Shown: in pieces, positions 10,407-21,033 of the stretch
How positions within the stretch are numbered: the stretch's first letter is position 1
How the letters are laid out: each line of letters begins with the position of its first letter
NCBI GenBank assembly: GCA_010015745.1
Contig: ML978270.1
Location: 36,287 to 100,286 of the forward strand
Source of the DNA: Setomelanomma holmii
Lineage: Eukaryota > Ascomycota > Dothideomycetes > Pleosporales > Phaeosphaeriaceae
Reading direction: 5' to 3'
DNA: 64,000 bases
The notes under the pieces: generated by a model
The model's input: the letters and a program-made list of their open reading frames with translations, nothing else
The model's database searches: none
Told to the model about the DNA's origin: nothing
Position numbers and translations under genes: made by a program

Positions 10407-11393
10407 TGTGGCAACGATATGGCACCTCGCAGGACGTCAATGGGACAAAAGAGGCCTGCAATAGATGGAATGGCTGGAATTGACGATATATAATCGAGCA
10501 GGAGGCGAGACAAGAAAATATCCGGGGTAAATCTAAGTTATCTCCAGGCACTAAAATGTTGGACAAGACGGACGCCCGGATTGCCAAGGCTGATGACGGA
10601 AACATAGCATTGGAGTCTAGCTCGGCATATGTCTCCCCGCATAGCGTATCGGATGTGGGAGCCAACCCCATCGCTCGAGACGAGTCTGGACGGCAGGCTT
10701 GTCTAATCGAGCAACCCGCCTCGGAGCTTTTGGAAATCCCAGTGATCTCATAGGAGCAGCCTCGCCTGCACAAAATGGTAGAATTGTCAGCACCCGCACC
10801 CGCTGCACGAACTCCCAGAGCCCCTATCCTGTCGAAACTTACCAATCGGACGCTCGACTGCTCCGATTTGCGCGCGTGGGGAGGGACAAGCATGACGTGC
10901 ATGGCCAACGACTATTCAATGTAAACAACCACTGATCGCGCTGATGCACCTTCTCTCGCGATTGCAACCATTCGATCACGATGCGTGCGCTGATTTATTC
11001 ATCTGCTCGATAGACCTATAGTAGCCTTGCGGCGTCCGTCACATGGCTCTCCCAGCCAAGACACCGCTGCAAGCGCCAAACAACGTCCCGCGACTATGTC
11101 ACTGCTCACTGTCCTGCCCGAAAATCATTTCATAATACCCAAGTACATCGCTACTGGCATTGACTGAAACAGCTCACCTTGACAAACGACACGTCTTCAA
11201 CGCGCGCCATGCAAGTTGTTCTGCGACCGCCTACCAGCTTGTCTTTTGTTATTCTTCGGGACCGAAGAACGCCTTCGCCTGCAGCCCATAACTGAGTACA
11301 GATCGTCGCCCGCAACCCCGTCTTATTGACCGACGTTCCTACTACCCCCTCAGAACGCGAAAGGTCACACTCGACGCGCTGCTGGATAGAGTC
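10407..11393. other. Divergent intergenic region (lactate dehydrogenase / Rab)
   Basis: Nearly 1 kb separates the divergent starts of the CYB2-like and Rab genes. A 65-codon frame at 10556-10753 (+) shows no family features and I treat it as chance. The last ~200 bp before the Rab ATG are pyrimidine-rich leader-like sequence. Confidence 0.4.
10487..10493 (-). promoter_or_regulatory. TATA-like element upstream of the lactate dehydrogenase
   Basis: TATATAA (a near-palindrome, so it reads on either strand) lies about 80 bp upstream of the CYB2-like start codon. It would fit an inducible promoter, but there is no other support. Confidence 0.3.
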
Positions 11394-12584
11394 ATGGCAA
11401 ACAGCCTAGAAGCAAAGATTGTGGTCTTAGGCAGCCAGGGCGTAGGCAAGACCTCCCTCGTCTACCGCTACGTCAAGAACGCCTTTACCCCACCGACGAC
11501 ACAATCCACGATCGGCGCATCCTTCTTGACCAAGAGAGTGGTGGACATCGACACTTCAACGGTCGTCCGCCTGCAAATATGGGACACGGCGGGGCAAGAG
11601 CGATTCAGGTCTATCTCGAAGCTGTACTACAGAGGTACGTCGCACTCTCACATACTCCTGCCTTCTCGCAGCCATATTTCGTACTCTGCCTTCTGCTTTC
11701 TCCTTCGTAAGGACTGGCTTTCCTGGTTGTTTTGATCTGAGGGTCCAATTTCCTGAGCCGGACTGCTGCCCAAGCACGACGAGTATTTTGGGCAATGAGG
11801 GTCAGAGCTCAGAGCAGCTTGGGCATCACAACCACAAGGAAACGTCGCAGGCATCGCTGACAAGAGTCATTTCACAGGCGCGAACGCAGCTGTTCTGTGC
11901 TATGACATCACGGACCCAAACTCCTTCGATGAGATGGGCCGCTGGCTGAAAGAGCTAAAGACAAACCTGGGCGACGACATCATACTGCATGTAGTCGGTA
12001 CCAAGTCAGACGTTGTTGCTGAGGACCCCTCGAAGCGCAAAGTACCCTTCGAACGCTGCATCGCATACGTCGCCGAGAACATGTTCCCCGCGCAAACTGC
12101 ACCACAACCGCCGACACAACATGGACGACGACAGAGTATACAAGCGATCGGCTGGGGCTCTGCGCCGGCAAACTTTCAAAATGGTGGCATGGCTTCGCCG
12201 CAAAGCAACAGGTCAAGCGGCTTCTGGGGTCAAGATATTGGCTGGGACTGCTGCCATGAGATTAGTGCCAGAGATGGCGAGGGTGTAGACGAGGTCTTTC
12301 GAGTCATTACGCGGAAGCTGGTCGAGCAGCAACTGAGGAAGTTCGAGGAAGAGCAGAGGCAGCTCGCAATGGCTGGGATGACACCCGGCATTGATGCCAA
12401 CGGGAATACCAATGGCTATTTCGACTACCCAGGCAACGCCAACGGAAGCTTTAGAGTTGGCATAGGAGACAAGCGAAGGAGCTGGCTGGGGTTCCCAACC
12501 ACGCCAGGTGTAGCTGGTCATCAGCGAGAACTCGAAGATGAAATCGAGAGAGCCCAGAAAAACAAACAAGGCAGATGCTGTTGA
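11394..12584 (+). CDS. Rab-family small GTPase with an insertion before the G5 motif
   Basis: Exons 11394-11634 and 11878-12584 (243-bp intron, GTACGT...CACAG) give 315 aa. G1 is GSQGVGKTS, G2 contains TIGASF, G3 is WDTAGQERF, G4 is GTKSD (Thr in place of the usual Asn of NKxD) and G5 is ISARDGEGV. The protein ends in two cysteines (GRCC), the usual geranylgeranylation site for Rabs, so it should be membrane-attached. Switch regions look Rab5/Rab21-like (endocytic). It is far longer than a normal Rab (about 200-220 aa). About 55 extra residues rich in Gln/Pro/Ser/Asn lie between the G4 helix (CIAYVAENMFP) and G5, and a Gly/Asn-rich tail of about 80 residues precedes the CC. A specific Rab number cannot be assigned. 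Confidence 0.9.
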
Positions 12585-13166
12585 TCGGAGCTTGACCTCA
12601 GCATGTCATTAATTGCATCAGCCAGTGGCCAAGCCAAGCAACACCATCCAGGCAGGCCGCCTGGATGTTCAAGTCACCAACCTATCCCTACGCACGATGC
12701 GCTTGTCATGAGCACCGCCAACCCTTCCCTTCGCGATACCCTTACTTTTTTCTGATACCCGTTTGTCACAGTCAAATGGTGCTTTAAAGCTCCTATAGAG
12801 ATCCGCATACCTGCATGGGAAGTAGGGGCGTTCAACCACCACTAGAAGATGTCGCTACATATACTTCATCCATTCCGAGTAGTTTGCATAGCATCTGGGT
12901 TCGGTAGTGTTACTGTAGCATTATAGCTCAATGTTGCTTTCGTACAGCTTTCATAATACATCACGAACGACAAATGGGCAACATGACCTTGAAAGCCATC
13001 TTCGTATTGATATCCTAAACATGCAACCATGATGGGTCTATGGGTATCTCTTCTAACGATCATGTCTACTTGACTCCAACGTACTGTCTAAAATGCTTCC
13101 AAGTGCAGTCTTCCTATGCTACGCCCCTCCCTCCTTTGTCCAAACTCAAACTACCAGATATCATCC
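12585..13166. other. Convergent intergenic region (Rab / dac1)
   Basis: The 3' flanks of the Rab gene (+) and dac1 (-) meet here. Apart from the hairpin at 12645-12667 nothing is recognisable; it marks the left border of the GlcNAc cluster. Confidence 0.4.
12645..12667. repeat. Perfect 9-bp inverted repeat downstream of the Rab gene
   Basis: CATCCAGGC and GCCTGGATG, with a 5-nt spacer (aggcc), lie about 60 bp after the Rab stop codon. In RNA this would form a stable hairpin in the probable 3' UTR. No function is known. Confidence 0.5.
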
Positions 13167-14471
13167 TTATGCTCGATCAAAAACCTTGACTCCAAACTTC
13201 CACACTTCATCCACAACCAACTTCTTCTCCCCTCCTACGGCCTCTTGCAAATCCAACACCACCAGATCCGCATCCGCACCCTCTTTCAACGTACCTTTGA
13301 CATCATGCATCCCCAGCATCTTCGCCGGCGTCTCAGTAACAGCCTTCAGCGCCTCCGGCACACTCGCGCCCGTCCAGTTCAAGAAATTCGTCACACAATC
13401 GACAAGTTGTATACTGCTTCCTGCAATCTTTCCGTTCTCTTCCAGCGTGAGCAGCGCGCCGTTTTTAATGATGCGCGAACCGTTTGTCCAGTCATACGTC
13501 CCGTCAGGCATGCCAGCGAGGCGCATGGCGTCGGTGACCAGGATGAGGCCATCAGGATGCGCGTTCCAGGCGATTTTGATGGAGGTCGGATGTAGATGGA
13601 TTCCGTCTGCGATGATCCCGAAGTAGGGTTTGCGGATCGAGGTCGAGGCGGTGCCGAGAAGGCCGAAGATACCTGGGTTGCGGTGGTGCAGGGGTCGCAT
13701 AGCGTTGAAAAGATGCGTGATCATGCTTGCGCCGGCTTTGACGCCTGCTTTGGCTTCTTCGTATGAGGCTTCGGAGTGGCCGATTGATACGTGGATGCCT
13801 TGTGCGGTGAGCGCGTGAATTGTGTTTAGGGCGCCGGGTAGTTCGGGTGCGAGGGTTATGAGTTTGATGGCGGATTGAGTCTCGAGATTGATTTGGCCAT
13901 AGCAGTTGGAGAGGTCGGACAGGCCATTAGAGGGTTCTTGGAGGACGGAAGCATTGTGAATACCATTCTTTGTAGGGTTGAGGAATGGTCCTTCGCAGTG
14001 GGCTCCAAGGGATTCTGAGCCGTAGGATGCATCCCGACTGCTGCCGGATGGGCCAAGGAGGGGCAGCGCTTTTTGATAGACCTCAGGCGGTTGCGAAGTC
14101 AAGGTCGGCAGGTACGAGGTCACACCGGTAACTACTAAGCTTCGATTGACTCTTGAGACTCCCTTGCCGTAAGCTGATGTTCCCTCTTCTGGAATGACGG
14201 AGAAGTCGAAGCCATATGCGCCGTTGAGCTGGGTATCGATGAGACCTGGTGAGACAATGCGGCCACCGAGGTCTACAATCTGTTCAGGTGCAGTGCGGTG
14301 CTCGTAGAGTATTTCTTGCCCATTGAGTATCTTTCCTGTTGCAGAGCTCACCCATAAGTCTCCATCGACGAGATTATTGCCTTTGACCAGCAGACAATTG
14401 GTGAACTTGATCACGCCCGACGAGTCTTCAGAACTGGTGGCCGTTCTGTATAATGGCATCATCAGCGGCAT
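13167..14471 (-). CDS. dac1: N-acetylglucosamine-6-phosphate deacetylase (NagA/DAC1)
   Basis: A single exon; from the ATG at 14471 it encodes 434 aa, the usual size (in-frame ATGs at 14462 and 14459 are alternatives; an ORF extension to 14591 is probably leader). The enzyme converts GlcNAc-6-P to glucosamine-6-P and acetate. Amidohydrolase landmarks in order: VSPGLIDTQLNGAYGFDFS, GAHCEGPFLNPTKNGIHN (metal ligand Glu and nearby His), ISIGHSEASYEEA (metal His), MITHLFNAMRPLHHRNPG (metal His), GIIADGIHLHP, and LILVTDAMRLAGMPDG with the catalytic Asp. It ends with ADLVVLDL-type sequence. All key residues appear present. It is divergent from nag3 over a 655-bp shared promoter and forms the left end of the GlcNAc catabolic cluster. 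Confidence 0.95.
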   Translation of the reverse strand: MPLMMPLYRTATSSEDSSGVIKFTNCLLVKGNNLVDGDLWVSSATGKILNGQEILYEHRTAPEQIVDLGGRIVSPGLIDTQLNGAYGFDFSVIPEEGTSAYGKGVSRVNRSLVVTGVTSYLPTLTSQPPEVYQKALPLLGPSGSSRDASYGSESLGAHCEGPFLNPTKNGIHNASVLQEPSNGLSDLSNCYGQINLETQSAIKLITLAPELPGALNTIHALTAQGIHVSIGHSEASYEEAKAGVKAGASMITHLFNAMRPLHHRNPGIFGLLGTASTSIRKPYFGIIADGIHLHPTSIKIAWNAHPDGLILVTDAMRLAGMPDGTYDWTNGSRIIKNGALLTLEENGKIAGSSIQLVDCVTNFLNWTGASVPEALKAVTETPAKMLGMHDVKGTLKEGADADLVVLDLQEAVGGEKKLVVDEVWKFGVKVFDRA

Positions 14472-15126
14472 CGTGTGTATGCAGGTATGTGGAACTGATG
14501 TGGGACGACAGTATGCAGTGGAGGGAAGGTGCTGAATGCCAAGAAAGGAAGTCACGATATGACGGGATTTGGAAGGAAGTATTGGTCGCACGCGGTTGAG
14601 ACAAGCTCAACACTCTTCGAAGGGCAGTGCCTTACCTTGCTCTTATCAGACTTCATCTTCGCACAATTTCGTCATGGAGGCCATGGCCGTGACATTGCGC
14701 GACCCTCCGGAGCGGATATAATTGCTGCATGTGGTGTTGCCCGTCGCCATTGTGAAGCCCACGCTTCTCGATCGCTGAAGTTTACTGGCCATCTCAGGGT
14801 CTGCGATCTGGTTGCTGGAGACGATGTGACATAGCCGTGAGTGTTACAAGCTTATCGATCAGTTAAATCTTGGGCGGTTCGCCATGTCAATCGAGGTGGT
14901 ATCACAGTGGACGTCTGATAATAACATGGTTGGTGGGGCGTGCCACCGCTGCTGGAAAACGCCATTGGCTTGCTAGCGTGCATCCCCAGCTCCGATGCAA
15001 CAGTAGCAGAACAGCCGCCGTCTCCCCATCTTTCTTCCCACAAGCCTTGACGGGTCACGTTCAAGCCTCAGGACCATCGCATACGCATGATCACGTCCAG
15101 CTCCTGGCGCATCTCGCATTGTCATC
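14472..15126. other. Bidirectional promoter region of dac1 and nag3
   Basis: This 655-bp spacer lies between the divergent starts of dac1 and nag3, the likely site of shared regulation by the cluster regulator. I found no perfect Ndt80-type CRCAAAW site by eye; the nearest is CGCACAATTT near 14660. No gene is supported here. Confidence 0.45.
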
Positions 15127-18100
15127 ATGGCGAAGACCGAGAAGATCGATCCCGTTTGGGATAACCTCGATAGGTAAGCAGTCGCAACTGCTCTCCACGA
15201 CACTATGCGCAATGTGACCAGTGGCCCGGCTAACGTTGCCATGATGCAGAGCTATGGTGGGTCGCTGCCACGGATATGCTGCAAGCGGAATAGCTAATGC
15301 CACTCCGCAAAGGGTCAACTGTTCATGATGGGATTCGACGGAACGTCGGTAACTCCACACATCAAAGAGCTTATCGAGAAACATCATGTTGGTAATCTAT
15401 TGTTGACGGCCAAAAACCTGAAATGTGAGATACACATGTCTCATACATGCTCGTAAGATGTTTCACAACCATCGCTAATCGTGATTAGCCGCAGAGGATA
15501 CCACGAAACTCTGCTATGAACTCCAGAAGATAGCTCACGATGCTGGGCATCCGGTGCCCTTGGCCATCGGTATTGATCAGGAGAATGGCGGTGTCAACAG
15601 TCTGTTCGATGAGATCTACATTCGTCAATATCCAAGTAACATGGGAATGGCTGCTACGGGATCAACAGAGTTAGCATTCGAAGTAGCGAAAGCAACCGCC
15701 CAGGAAGTTTCTGCTTGTGGAATCAACTGGATTTTCGGACCCTGTCTGGATGTGCTCACTAACGCCAGAAATCAACCGCTTGGCGTGAGAACGGCTGGCG
15801 ACGATCCGCAAGAGGTATCAGCATTTGGCTGTGCATTTATGCAAGGCTACAAGGAAGCCGGAGTAGTCACTTTAGGGAAGCACTTTCCATCCTATGGCAA
15901 CCTGGAGTTCCTAGGATCAACTTTGGATGTTCCGATCATCACAGAGTCCTTGGAACAGCTGAGTCTAAGTGCTCTCGTTCCGTTCAGAAAAGCTATCGAA
16001 AGAGGCCTTGACTCCATGATGGTAGGTGGTTGCGCCATGTCCTCGGCTGGATTGAATGCAATGCACGCATGTCTCTCCGAACAAGTTGTGGACGACTTGC
16101 TTCGATCAGATTTAAAGTTTGATGGAGTTGTAGTATCAGAGTGTCTCGAGATGGATGCGCTTAGTCACAACATTGGTGTAGGAGGTGGCACGGTTATGGC
16201 CGTAAATGCTGGCTGCGATGTTGTCCTTCTCTGTCGCTCGTTCTCACTCCAGCAGGAAGGACTGAAAGGACTGAAAACTGGTGTAGAGAGCGAGATGGTG
16301 TCCAAGGATAGGATCTACAATTCGCTCAGACGGGTTTTGGCCATGAAGGCAAAGTGTACCTCGTGGGAGAAAGCACTGAACCCGCCCGGCATCAACTATC
16401 TGGAGACTCTACAGCCGTCGCACACAGCGTTGTCAACGAAAGCGTACAACTGCTCAATATCAGTGGTACGCGACAAGAACAGGCTACTTCCACTCACCAA
16501 CATCCTTGAAAGCGAGGAAGAGCTGCTTCTCCTAACGCCCTTGGTGAAGCCTTTGGCTGCTTCAGCGGCGTCGCGAGCGTTGTCAGATGTGGCTACTGCG
16601 AATGCGCACTCACCAGAGCCCGCAGCGTGGGAGCGAAGTGCGTCTGTCATGAGCGGCGAAAGGGTCTTCAGAGAATTGGGCAGATCATTGGCTCGACAAC
16701 GGAATGGTAGAGTGCTGCACACGTCGTACACTGCCAACGGCGTTCGACCTGTCCATGAGAACCTCATCAACCGTGCGAGTGCTATCATCGTTGTCACGGC
16801 CGACGCGAATCGAAACTTGTACCAGCACGGATTCACCAAACACGTCTCAATGATCTGCAACATGCAGTACACTACTGGAGGCGAGCGGCGAGAAAAGCCC
16901 TTGATTGTGATTGCTGTCAGCTCGCCATACGACTTTGCTATGGACACGTCAATCGGCACGTACATATGTACTTATGACTTCACCGAGACAGCTCTCAACT
17001 CGTTGGTACGGGTTCTGTATGGAGAACTTTCACCTACGGGCACACTGCCAGGGACCATCAGCAAAAGCCAGAAATTACACCCTTCGAGGCAACACTGGCT
17101 CGTTGAGATCTTCAACGAGGAGCGAGATGGGAATGCTCTCGACACGCTCATTGCTGCAGTCATAGACAGCTCACAACCACAACAACGTTCGGAGCTGTCA
17201 AGCGCAACATCAAACTCTTTCATACTGCACCATCCCGAGGTCGAAGAGAGCCATTTTGTCGTCAGGAACAGCAGTACACAAGCACTCTATGGTTTTTGCT
17301 CCACCTACTTCTTCAAGTCTACAGGAACTGGAGTAATCGGGGCACTCTTTGTCGATCCAGGCAGGAGGAAGCTGTCCATCGGCCACTCACTGCACAATAG
17401 GGCGATCCGGACGCTACTACAGAAAGACGGCATCAAGCGCTTCCAATTGGGCTCAAGACTACCCAGCATGTATCTAGGTATCCCTACCGGTCATGGCTCT
17501 GAACGGAAACGGCTGCGCTCATGGTTCGCCAATCTGGGCTGGGGAGCAGCGCTCTCTAGGCCAGTCTGCAACATGGTGGCTCGCAACCTACAGACCTGGA
17601 CACCACCTGACGGTATGGCGAAGAGTCTAGCTGGCGCAGGTTCGCAATTCGACCTCGTCTATGGATGGGACTATGCAGGGCCAATTCTCGATCACATCAA
17701 GACGAGCAATCGCCAAGGACTGGCAGAGGTGTACAAGCTTGCCTTGTCAGATCCAGCAGCGTGCGGCATCATTCGAGCGAAGCGACCCGAAGATGGCGCG
17801 CTTGTAGGCACGGTAGTCCTTTACAACCAACACTCTCGACTGTCTGAATACATTCCCCCGCTGAAGGACCTCAATGAGGCAGCTGGTGGTATCTCATCAC
17901 CTGTCATCTCGCCCGGTGTGGGAGAGTACTCGACGCTGCTTCAGGGCCTTATTCTGCTCGGCATGCGGCAGATCAAGGCACAGGGATGCAACGCATGCCT
18001 GCTTGATTATGTAGGTCTACTCGACCCATACACTCACAGTATTACTAACAAGTACAGATGGACGGTGACGGTAATTTTGACGGCTTCTCGTCGATGGGCT

Positions 18101-18171
18101 TTGACGTCATGCACAACTTCGAGGAGGTGAGCTGCGACGCGGCTACCTGGACGATGATCCCGCCCGCATAG
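15127..18171 (+). CDS. nag3: Intracellular GH3 beta-N-acetylglucosaminidase-like enzyme fused to GNAT-like domains (NAG3 type)
   Basis: Five exons: 15127-15173, 15250-15256 (7 nt), 15313-15424, 15489-18010 and 18058-18171, giving 933 aa. The 7-nt exon is needed: skipping it gives an early stop, keeping it gives LDRAMGQLFMMGFDGT. There is no signal peptide, so the enzyme should act in the cytosol on imported GlcNAc oligomers or derivatives. GH3 features: IGIDQENGGVNSLFDE, GINWIFGPCLDVL, KHFPSYGN (about 186-193), SECLEMDAL (about 272-280). After a second GH3-like module, residues ~640-740 (VVRNSSTQALYGF, ALFVDPGRRKLSIGHSL) and ~800-930 (GVGEYSTLLQGLILLGM, MGFDVMHNF) look like two GNAT acetyltransferase folds. 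The GH3-GNAT fusion is known for fungal cluster genes of this type. The Asp nucleophile position of GH3 is Glu here (E273). Confidence 0.9.
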
Positions 18172-19340
18172 ACCCTGTGCCTTGGGAGGTTTGCTTAGCG
18201 CTCGGATACCCGTTGACGGTTTGGGACATGTATTGGCAATGGTTGGAGAACCGGTGTTCGGGGTTCCTGTTGTACTACTTGGAATTTGGGATTGATGTCA
18301 CGATACGTAGCGAAGCTAGTCAATAACAATTGCACACCATCATCTCACTCAGCGCGTACAGACACTGCGTGCACGTCAGATACCGAATCAGGCATTCGGT
18401 CGACAAGATGCAGCAGTGTCTTGGTTGTCGGTACATGTCACTTGCGGGTAGTGGAAGGGTCTCCACGCTCGTCAAGACTTCCGATACGCTGATAGCGCCC
18501 GTGCGATAGAGCCTTTTTCGGCCAGGGCGAAGATGAGCAAGATCAACATCCCACCTCATGTGCTGCGCCCTCTGTGCTATTGAATCGATAGCGAAGGGGA
18601 TATATACAGCAGGGCCGCCCCGTTTCCTGCTGATCGGATGGACGACGTCGGATTAAGGGTGCGGAAAGGCTTCAGCTCGACTTATTTTTGGGAGAATTAT
18701 GGGGCTTGCTCGCTACGGAGCTGAGCAGACGAGCTGCGACTGGCTGGGGCGCTCTGAGGCTCGCTGATCAACGTCCGGCTTGTCTGTTCGAGAAGGCTTC
18801 CCGCAGGACCCTCGTGCTCGCTGCCTCTTCTTTGTGCTGTAGTCCCCGCAGCGCAGTGCACATCGCTCGCCTACAATTGACTGCTGTCGCGCCTGTCTCA
18901 CAGCTTATCGCCTCCACCCGCCTATACCTCCCAGGGCGCCCCGCGGCAGGACCCTTTCCTGGCTGCATCGCACCGCGCAGCTCCCGTGGGCTTGGCCAGC
19001 GAACTGCATGTGATCGAATACATCAGGAACCGCCGTCGCACAGCTGCGGTATCGCTTCGAGCGCGCAACAGGCTCTACCCGCATTCTGCGCGTGTTCCAG
19101 TGAAGGTGTCCTGGTGCTACGGCTGACTGAGGAGCCGCTACTCCCTCAAACGCTCTTCGCCCGCACGTCTCGCCCAGCCCGCACTCCACATCCCCAGCGC
19201 TCCGACCACCGCACACGACTCGAAGCCGCCTAGGCCCGCTGTCGCTCCAGCATTGTCGCGACCGCCTCTCCACCACATTGCGCGCATGCGCCAACCTCAC
19301 GACGACACGCTCCCCGCCCCGAGCACATCGCCAGACCACC
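18172..19340. other. Long upstream region and leader of ron1
   Basis: Nearly 1.2 kb separates the nag3 stop from the ron1 start. The GC-rich stretch from 18690 to 19230 is open in one plus frame but starts with TTG and has no protein-like features. Short upstream ATG frames occur (18699-18767, and the overlapping one at 19286), suggesting a long, structured 5' leader for the regulator. Confidence 0.45.
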
Positions 19341-19489
19341 ATGGAGGGCTTCGATACCATCACCATGTCGTGGGCCACGCCCATGTCTATGCAGACGCCC
19401 ATGCAGACGGTGACGGGCCCCGAAGGACAGATGCAGATACCCATGGTCCACATGGACCAGTACGACCAGCGCTCAACCTTCGACGCTGA
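19286..19489 (+). promoter_or_regulatory. Upstream ORF overlapping the ron1 start
   Basis: An ATG at 19286 opens a 67-codon frame (+1 relative to ron1) that ends at 19489, 149 bp inside ron1 exon 1. The encoded peptide is His/Asp/Pro-rich and looks non-functional. Its start context (cgcATGc) is poor, while the ron1 ATG is optimal (CCACCATGG). Leaky scanning would therefore still reach ron1, with the uORF able to dampen translation. Whether the transcript includes it is not known. Confidence 0.4.
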
Positions 19490-21033
19490 GACGTTCGTTG
19501 GGTAAGGGCACCGGATCGCGGCTGCCATGTAACTATCTACTAACAACGCGCAGCAGCGAGGACGCCTTCTCCACATACCATCTCCAGCACCCACCGCCAA
19601 ATCTGAAGCGCTTCTCGAGCACCTACGAGGACCCCTTCTCCGACGTCCAGAGCGGCTATGAGCAGTCGATCCACCCCCACGAGCACAATGGCGTCCCTGA
19701 AAGCCCCAGCATTGACAGCAACAACAAGCTGCTGAGCTTCTCCCTGCCGACCGTGCCCTATGCAGTCCTGAGCTATGCGATGCAGCGCGTGAACATATCC
19801 ATGTCAGCGCAATTGCATGGCATGTTTTTCCTGGCTGAATCACCATGGGCAACCGCCGCCGACGTGCAGCCACCGCCGACGGAATTGACATGCTACAGGC
19901 GGAATCTGTTCCAGATCACAGGCACAGTAACGCTACCACGAAGCTTGCAGCTCATCATGACCGACCAAGGGGAATCAATACCCATCCTCGGGACTGAACT
20001 CACCATATCTGCTACCGAGTCGCTCGAGGGCAACTCCGTTAAGATCATCTCCGTGCCATGGAAAACGCCAGCAACTAGTACTGCGCCAGTGGAGGACAAG
20101 ACAGAGAAAGAACCGCCAACGTACCCCTTGGACTTAACAAGTGGTCAGGACATGGATTCAGAATACGTCAACTTTCCAATCAGCTGGAAGAGGCTGCAGT
20201 TCAGGATAGCGACAGCGAACAATGGACGCAGAAAAGAGCTCCAGCAACACTTTGTTGTGCGGCTAAAGGTCATAGCAACACTGGCAACGGGTGCCAAGGT
20301 TCCTATATGTGAGATTCACTCTGGAGCCATAATTGTGCGAGGTCGGAGCCCTAGGAATTTCCAGTCGCGCAAAGACATGCCCATCAGCGGAGGGGCTGCG
20401 GCTGCTCGAAAAGCACATTTGCCACAACAGCCTAGCAGAACTCCGACTGGTGACAGCCACCCCAACAACCAGAATCAGAACCAGCAAAACCATGCACAGA
20501 ACCAGACGGTCGCAACGTCGAAACCGATGGACATGCTGCAGATGCCATTTGACTTCAACCCGAACGATATACCCATATCTCCTGACTTCCTCGACTGGAA
20601 GGTACCAGGGGGTGGCGCCATGACTGCTATACCACCAGACCCACCTTCATCGCAGATACCGCATGCGACGCCGTATGCGCAGTCTACGCCAGAAATATCA
20701 AGAAGCGTGCCGCCACCGCAACGGACATCAATAGCTCCAGTAACCTTATCGCTAACAGACGATGAGCCAAAGAAAGCAGCATCGCCTGGCGAAGGAGTGA
20801 GGAAACGAGCGACTCCGGTGCGGCCGCCATCCTTTTCGATAGGTGTCATTGGTAGCCCGGACGAGAGCGCAGATCTTCTCTACGAGTACTTTCCACTTGG
20901 CTTGGACGACTGGATGCCTCCAGTCGATGCCGTCTATCGACCGCACGTGGTGCATCACACCAACCTACCCCAGGATCCGAAAGCACTTGCCGTAAAGAAT
21001 CGGTCGAAACGATACTTCTCTGATGCCTGGTGA
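19341..21033 (+). CDS. ron1: Ndt80/PhoG-domain transcription factor, RON1 type
   Basis: Exons 19341-19501 and 19554-21033 with a 52-bp intron (GTAAGG...ACTAAC...GCGCAG) give 546 aa; a second CAG three bases on would delete one residue. The start ATG has a perfect CCACCATGG context. Residues ~1-120 are Met/Gln/Pro-rich. The Ndt80/PhoG-type DNA-binding domain spans about 125-345 (VNISMSAQLHGMFFLAESPW, CYRRNLFQITGTVTLPRS, FPISWKRLQFRIATANNGRRKELQQHFVV, CEIHSGAIIVRGRSPRNF). A Gln/Asn-rich and Pro/Ser-rich C-terminus probably activates transcription. Ndt80-like RON1 controls GlcNAc catabolic genes in Trichoderma; its place between nag3 and hxk3 supports the same role. A related Ndt80 paralogue cannot be fully excluded. 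Confidence 0.87.

Noticed and set aside
10556..10753. 65-codon frame between the lactate dehydrogenase and Rab genes
   Set aside because: No family resemblance and located in a divergent promoter region.
18688..19233. 181-codon frame upstream of ron1
   Set aside because: It begins with TTG, is Arg/Ser/Pro/Ala-rich as GC-rich non-coding DNA often reads, and has no motif; an ATG inside belongs to a short uORF in another frame.
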